Shown here: positions 58,511 through 64,000 of the stretch, piece after piece
Position numbering within the stretch: the stretch's first letter is position 1
How the letters are laid out: every line of letters starts with the position of its first letter
NCBI RefSeq assembly: GCF_017591425.1
Contig: NW_024466004.1
Location: forward strand, 36,148,501 to 36,212,500
Reading direction: 5' to 3'
DNA length: 64,000 bases
Source: Ochotona curzoniae
Lineage: Eukaryota; Chordata; Mammalia; Lagomorpha; Ochotonidae
The notes under the pieces: model-generated
The model's database searches: none
The model's input: the letters and a program-made list of their open reading frames with translations, nothing else
Told to the model about the DNA's origin: nothing
Position numbers and translations under genes: made by a program

Positions 58511-58715
58511 ATTGCTGAATATTTTATATTTTCTATCACCTTCCCACTCCGTATGTAAACAAAGCCTGCTTAATTTCATACATCCCAATCCATGTATTTC
58601 TATTTCCCTTTTCTTACCTTATTGCAAACACATAGATAAAACTTAAAAGAAGTTGAATAGGGTAGAAGTGTTAGAGGGTAAGTCCCTGTATTATTGTAAA
58701 TATTAGGAGAAAAAT
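58511..58715. other. AT-rich sequence, no feature seen
   Basis: May continue the L1 relic but lacks landmarks. Confidence 0.3.
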
Positions 58716-58727
58716 AATCTAGCTTCT

Positions 58728-59044
58728 ATGCCCGACACAGCTAAGGTCCTCACCTTGAACGCGCTGGGATCCCATATGGGCACCAGTTCATATCCCAGCA
58801 GCCCTACTTCCCATCCAGCTCCCTGCTTGTGGCCTGGGAAAGCAGTCAAGGACGGCCCAAAGTCTTGAGAGCCTGCACCCGTATGGGAGACCCAGAAGCA
58901 GCTCCTGGCTTCAAATTGGCTTAGCTTTAACCATTGTGTCCACTTGGGGAGTGAATCAGTAGATGGAAGATCCTCCTCTCTATCACTGCTCCTCTGTGTA
59001 TATCCACCTTTCCAATAAAGATAAATAAATCTTTTTTTAAAAAA
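58728..59044 (+). repeat. Pika SINE with 12-bp TSD
   Basis: Head shortened (TGCCCGACACAGCTAAGG), body intact, AATAAATC tail. AATCTAGCTTCT at 58716-58727 and 59045-59056. Confidence 0.92.
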
Positions 59045-59056
59045 AATCTAGCTTCT

Positions 59057-60439
59057 TATCACCACTATGTAGATAGTTCCTCTCTATTCCTTATTTGCCA
59101 AAAGTTTCTTTTCCCATGCATAAGGTTGAATTTTGAGAAATGCATTTTCTACATCTCCTGGCATTAACAATGATTTTTGTCCTTATCCTGCTGCTATAAT
59201 GAAGTGCTTTGTTTTTGAGTGCTGAACCAGTTTTGCCTACGGAGTTGATCACACTGTATTAGAGTGAAGTACACCAGTGTCTGCACTGTACTTTGAAGTG
59301 CTTTTTATTTGGAAATGTTTGCTCGAACTATTTTATAACATTGGAAAAAAACATAAATTTATACAGGCAAGGGTTGTAGAACTAGACACAAATACAAAAT
59401 GGGAGTGATTAGATTTGTAGTGCTTTTGTTATTATAATTTTTCCTCTTCAACTTATAGTACTCTGAGTGTAGCTAAAAAACTGTAACAAAGCATCAAAGG
59501 TAAATCCCCACCACGTTTTAAAAAGTTCCTTGTATTCCCTAAAAATATGTTTCTGTTTTAAGCCGTACTTTCTGGTTTTGAGCCTAACATTCAAAATTCC
59601 ATCCAATACAGTTGTTTTGTACTGACACCAGAAATTCTCCTTCTCTAAACCTTGTTGTTCATTTTCTTTGTTCTTTCTGACTTAAAAAACAATCTAGTTA
59701 GACATGTAATTTAATTTCCCCCTTAATGTTCTAATGTTTATGGGCACACCAGGCATCATGGGGAGGCTTGAAGGCATTAACCTCAGGCAAGTACAAAAGC
59801 ATCTGTCAGCTACTTACCACATGTTTGTTCATCCCCACGTGGATTTGGCAAAAAAAAAATCCTCTGATCTTGAAGCTCCATAAACAAAGCTACAGGTTAG
59901 TGCATTTAGGTTCCTTGTTAATTGCAATTCTGAAAAACATTTTTTAAGAGAAAAAAAAAAAAGAGGTTCAATTTCCTTGAAGATTTTTTTTCACTCCCAT
60001 GTTCATAGCCAAACCGTTATGTCTGAAAATATTAAAAGAAAATGTTTATTCTTGCAATTTATCCAGTTTCAATTATTTCCAACATTATTTAAAAGAAAGG
60101 ATTTGGCATTTCAAATGAGTGAGACTAATTACCTATTATATTCAAGTTGTTGTGCTACACATTTGGGGAAATTTCGTGATGGAATATGTCCATTTTTTCT
60201 TCTCTCAGTGCAGAATTTTCTACATTTCTGCCCTTGTTTAGGAAGCTGTGTGGGTAACACTGAAGAGGACGGACAGAAGGTAGATAGCATTGCTGTCTTT
60301 GTGGAGGAGAGTTTTGGAAGCTTGGCTGCAAGCAGCTTCAGGAAATATTAAAAAAAAAAATACCAGAAAAGGAACCAGTAGAATATAAATAGCATTTAAG
60401 AAATTGGCTCATGCAATTGTGGAAGGTTGGCAAGTCCCA
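59057..60439. other. Repeat-free AT-rich sequence
   Basis: About 1.4 kb without a recognised transposon. The 124-codon open frame at 59977-60351 has no recognisable domain and sits in AT-rich DNA; not called. Confidence 0.4.
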
Positions 60440-60695
60440 AATCTGTGGTAGACCAGGTGTCTACTGGTTAAGATGCTTGTGTTCTATAGTGGGAAGTCTG
60501 ATATACTGAACTCTGGCTCCGGCTCCTGACTCCAACTTCCTGCTAGCAAAGACCCTGGGTAGCACTGACGATGACTGAAGTAATGTGGTTCCTGTCACCT
60601 ATAGGGGAGACCTGAATTAAGTTGTTTTCTCTTGGGTTTGACCTTAGCCCAGGCCTAGCCTTTGCAGGCATTTGAGGGAGAAAACAACAAAATAA
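60440..60695 (+). repeat. Older SINE
   Basis: CTACTGGTTAAGATGCTTGT head, CCTGCTAGCAAAGACCCTGG, GCAGGCATTTGAGGGAG end. Confidence 0.65.
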
Positions 60696-60736
60696 GCATA
60701 AATGAGCTCACATAAACCTCTAGAATACTTTAAGCT

Positions 60737-61064
60737 TTTTAAAAGATTTATTTATTTTTATTACAAAGTCAGATATACAGAGAGGAGGAGAGACAGAGAG
60801 GAAGATCTTCCATCCAAAGATTCCCTCCCCAATTGGCCACAACGGCCTGTGCTGCACGGAGCCCAAGCCAGGAGCTAGGAGCTGCTTCTGGGTCTCCCAC
60901 ACGGGTGCAGGGTCCCAAGGCTTTGGGCTGTGTCCTCGACTGCTTTCCCAGGCTACAAGCAGAGAGCTGGATGGGAAGTAGAGCTGCTGGGATATGAACC
61001 GGCATCCACATGGGATCCTGGCATGTTCAAGGCGAGGACCTTGGCCACTAGGCCACACCGCTGG
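60737..61064 (-). repeat. Pika SINE
   Basis: TTTAAAAGATTTATTTATTT left, CACACCGCTGGGTCC right; flanks share CTAGAATA(C/T)TTT. Confidence 0.88.
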
Positions 61065-61622
61065 GTCCTAGAATATTTTTGACCAAGTATCTGAGTACAA
61101 CAACCTAATCAAGATAACATGTAAAAGTGACCCTGGCACGGCAAGCACATACCCAGGCCAGGGAGGAATACAATGTGCAGGGCAGCCTCCCTCCACAAGG
61201 CAGTTAGCCAGTCCAACCTGTCAGTGCCGGAGGCATCATAAACATTCAGTCAGCGTTGGTTTGTGTGTATTAGTCACGGTAAACCAAATTAAAACTTTTT
61301 TCCTGTAAGTGACCACATCTGAAGGTTTCTAAAATGTTGAAAATTCTCTGCTGTTTGAAGATTAAAGTATAATTCAAAGATGAGAGAGAGAGAGAGAGGA
61401 AAGAAAGAGAAATGTCTGGAAATTCTTACACAAGATAAAAAGAAAAAAACCCTTCAAAATGAAGAACTACTGAAGCTCTCTGTGGTTCTTTTCTTGATAA
61501 GTTCTCAGCCAAGGAAAATTCCAGTTTTGCTGTATTTTACTGTATGTGGGAAACTGAGATGAAGGACTCTCACATTATTAATGTGTTTCTACATCTTCCC
61601 AGTCTGTGATGTATATTAGAAT
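61065..61622. other. Single-copy sequence with (GA)n
   Basis: (GA)n tract at about 61382-61399. No gene recognised. Confidence 0.4.
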
Positions 61623-61632
61623 TACAGAACTC

Positions 61633-62422
61633 GGGCCTGGCATGGTAGCCTAGTAGTTATAGCTGAAGTCCTCACTTTGCACGTGCTGGGATCCCATATG
61701 GGTGCCTGTTCATGTCCCAGACGTCCCACTTCCCATCCAGCTCCCTGCTTGTGGCCTGGGAAAGCAGTTCTGGACGGCCCAAAGCCTTGGAACCCTGCAC
61801 CCGCGTGGGAGACTGAAGGGCTAACTGTAAAGGTGACTGTACTCCTGGAAGTCTGGAATCTCCAAGGAGACACCTTCATGCTGTATGCTGTTGCCAGCAA
61901 AGCTCCTGTTTCCTGAAAGACCTGGGGGCAGGCAGGAGATAGGGATAACCTTGGAATTTTTGGATTTACAGGAAAGACAGCTACCTGCGAGGCATGCTAT
62001 TTTATTACTGTCTGCATTGAAGTGATATGAGCAGGACCCCCAAGCGTATACGTTGTAAATTCCTATCGCATGCTTTCTGTTTTGTGTCACTGCTAGCGCT
62101 TAATCATACACTTGCTTACTATCAACGTAGGTTTTGATTCTCTTACTATAAAAGCCCATGATTATTTTGTTTGGGGAACTTGTTGCTTATGGCAAGAGGT
62201 TGCCCCTTGGACTAGACAATAAAATCATCTCACTCACCTTGGAGTCTCGCTTATATTTACTGAACCCCAACACTGGGCTCCTGGCTTCCAATTGGCTCAG
62301 CTTTAGCCATTGCGGCTACTTAGGGAGTGAATCAGCAGACGGAAGGTCTTCCTCTCTGTCTCTCCTCCTCTCTGTATATCTGACTTTGTAATAAACATAA
62401 AATAAATCTTTTTTAAAAAAAC
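61633..62422 (+). mobile_element. SINE-LTR chimera, copy B, with 10-bp outer TSD
   Basis: A plus-strand pika SINE head (GGGCCTGGCATGGTAGCC) runs to GTGGGAGAC, is replaced by a 459-bp LTR, then resumes at GGCTCCTGGCTTCCAATTGG to AATAAATC and a T/A tail. TACAGAACTC at 61623-61632 and 62423-62432 flanks the whole unit, so it inserted as one piece by the SINE/L1 route. The LTR entry point equals that of copy A. Confidence 0.85.
61814..62272 (+). mobile_element. Solo LTR inside SINE copy B
   Basis: TGAAGGGCTAAC start, CCCCAACA end, TATAAAA at 62147-62153, AATAAA at 62218-62223. Nearly identical to the LTR at 9178-9629; the length difference is explained by a 7-bp insertion near 61880. The right-hand 6-bp duplication and about 20 bases of SINE are missing here. 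Confidence 0.82.
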
Positions 62423-62432
62423 TACAGAACTC

Positions 62433-62734
62433 AGCAAAGCAAACGGTCAAGTATTATCCCCTCCTACATGGACTGTGTTGGGCTAAATGTAGAACTACCA
62501 CCAGCAGGTCCTATAAGCACGTAGAACAACTTGACCTGAAACATAGCAGTACCTCTGATTGCTCCAGAAGTGCAGACAGGAGTGAAATATTCCACTACAA
62601 AGTAATTTTAGCACTTGCACAGCAGCTTGACTCTATATGTATCAAAAGTGGAAGCCATTCCATTGGGTAGAGCTAGGAGGAAAGTGGTGGCTGTGTAAAA
62701 GTATTAGCTGGTTATTACCTGGTACTTACAAAGG
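62433..62734. other. Single-copy sequence, no feature seen
   Basis: Nothing recognised. Confidence 0.35.
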
Positions 62735-62840
62735 CTCTCATATGTGACCTTACGTTTATTTAATCTTTTCTTTCCATTGGAAACTAAACCAAGCAAAGAA
62801 ACTTGCAAAAGCCCAGAGAGGACTTCTGTTAAATGTAGTC
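62735..62840 (-). repeat. MIR fragment
   Basis: CTCATATGTGACCTTACGTT ... GGAAACTAAACCAAGCAAAG ... AAGCCCAGAGAGG gives the antisense MIR order. Confidence 0.55.
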
Positions 62841-63114
62841 AGCAAGTTTGAAAATAAGCTTTCAATCTGTTGTGACATCTGCAGTGAAGAAGTTCAATAA
62901 ATTAACAGGACAATGAGAAAGCAAGATGGGAGACCTGATTGATGTCTACTTGGGCAGCAGTCTCAATGAACTGATAAAGTTCAGGTAAAGGGGCGGGGAC
63001 CACGATCACTGCAACTGGATAGAAAATCCCAGTGGATGATGGAGAGGACTAAAGGCCCTGAGCAAAATCATCAGACATGTTTTTCCTGGTCAGCATGATT
63101 CCAATGATTATCCC

Positions 63115-63630
63115 AACAGTAGCTGACGTGCTTTGAGAGCTAGTAAGGCCAGGTACTCATAAAGAAACCTTTTATTTGATTCTAACAATTTTTCAAGGTT
63201 CAGATGATTATTTCTGTGTGTCAAATTAGAAAATATCAGGCCACGGTAGCATTTGGTGCAGGTTAGAAGTACTTGGGTTGCCCACATCCCAATTCACGTG
63301 TCTGGGTTTGAGGGCCTGCTCTGCTTCTGATTCCAGAGTCCTGCTAATCTGCACCTTGGGAAGCAGAACACTGAAGTGGCTGAGTCACCTACATGGGACA
63401 CCTGTACTTGAGTTCCGGGCTCCCGGCTTTGGTCTGGCCCAGCCCTAGAGCTTGCAGGCATTTGGCGGTGGTGGTGGTTGGAGGCAGTGAACCAGCGGAT
63501 GCTGGATCTCTCTTGGTCTGTGTCTATCTGCCTTTTAGATAAATGAAAAAAAATCATACAAAAAAAATTGCATGGAAAGAGATTAAGTAACTTGCATGAG
63601 CTAGGAAAGGATTTGGTACTACTGTGAGAG
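63115..63630 (-). repeat. MIR fragment split by a SINE
   Basis: TAGTAAGGCCAGGTACTCAT and TTGATTCTAACAATTTTTC lie before the SINE; GAGATTAAGTAACTTGCATG and AGCTAGGAAAGG resume after it. Confidence 0.65.
63240..63555 (+). repeat. Older SINE
   Basis: GGCCACGGTAGCATTTGGTG head, CAGCCCTAGAGCTTGCAGGC, GTGAACCAGCGGATGCTGG, CCTTTTAGATAAATG end. Confidence 0.75.
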
Positions 63631-63639
63631 GAATGCTGA

Positions 63640-64000
63640 AATAACTGAAAATGTATAGTCTATCTATGGTTGCCTAAAGGGAAAATCGTGGAATTTTTAA
63701 TTAATAAATTATTTTTAAAAGAGCTTTACATTCATATGTTGTATGTTTTACATCAATTCTATAAATAACCTACAACAGTATGGGAAAATTAAAATATGTT
63801 TGCATCGTTCAAATTAAATAGCAATCACATACTTTTTATGCTTATAAAAACACAATTTGAATATACTTATATATGTCCATGAAAAGTTCAGTTTTATTCA
63901 AATAGTGTTTTTATTTTCCCACGATTTTCCTCCTCCGCCACATATCCTCACATGTTACAATGCCTTTCCATACTTTTCCTCTCCTCACAAGATTACAGTC
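63640..64000. other. AT-rich sequence to window edge
   Basis: No recognised feature. Confidence 0.4.

Noticed and set aside
59977..60351. 124-codon open frame in AT-rich DNA
   Set aside because: No domain, no Kozak or splice support, composition like surrounding noncoding DNA.

Overview
The window is mammalian nuclear DNA, almost certainly from a pika (Ochotona, Lagomorpha). The reason is the dominant interspersed repeat: about 50 copies or pieces of a tRNA-like SINE with a B-box-like GGTTCTAATCC, the motif GGATCCCATATGGG, and an AATAAATAAATCTT plus A-tail end. I associate this form with pika rather than rabbit C-repeats. More diverged lagomorph SINEs, L1, L2, MIR and MaLR-type LTR relics make up most of the rest. 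No bacterial or plasmid features are present. The only protein-coding gene I can support is the 5' end of ME1, cytosolic NADP-dependent malic enzyme, on the minus strand. Coding exon 1 is 4154-4234 (27 codons, then a GT donor), inside a CpG island at about 3570-4920. Positions 1-4153 are therefore ME1 intron 1. Everything above about 4920 is upstream of ME1, corresponding by human gene order to the ME1-PRSS35 intergenic interval. The promoter carries a perfect antioxidant response element core and a cluster of nuclear-receptor half-sites, in keeping with a lipogenic, NRF2-responsive gene.  Layout: 1-4.15 kb ME1 intron 1 with SINEs and a truncated retroposon; 3.57-4.92 kb CpG island and promoter; 5-6.9 kb repeat-free; 6.9-12.9 kb SINE cluster including a SINE with an LTR inside it; 12.9-15 kb repeat-free; 15-17.7 kb L1, nested SINEs and a MaLR LTR; 17.76-20.32 kb a full-length GC-rich composite retroposon; 20.3-27.2 kb sparse repeats, a 30-bp SINE micro-insertion and a 10-bp minisatellite; 27.2-29.7 kb an L1 5' half (5'UTR, ORF1 relic, start of ORF2); 33.2-34 kb L2; 39.8-40.7 kb old L1; 43-45 kb a second large composite copy; 46.7-47.7 kb an AT-rich repeat-free block that may be a conserved noncoding element; 47.7-53.3 kb L1 3' ends, old L1 and ERV-like pieces; 53-57.5 kb SINEs and LTR relics; 57.5-58.5 kb composite body next to an L1 ORF2 relic; 61.6-62.4 kb a second copy of the SINE-LTR chimera.  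Two things stand out. (1) A SINE interrupted at one fixed internal site by a roughly 455-bp solo LTR occurs twice, in opposite orientation and 52 kb apart; one copy keeps the 6-bp LTR target duplication, the other has its own SINE-type target duplication. This suggests that a SINE-LTR chimera was itself mobilised. (2) A GC-rich composite retroposon about 2.6 kb long has tandem CpG-rich 5' units, a degenerate repeat body and an A-tailed 3' module. It is flanked by a perfect 14-bp target duplication, and there are five further partial copies. Its architecture recalls primate SVA but the sequence is unrelated as far as I can see. I cannot tell from sequence alone whether either family is already catalogued.
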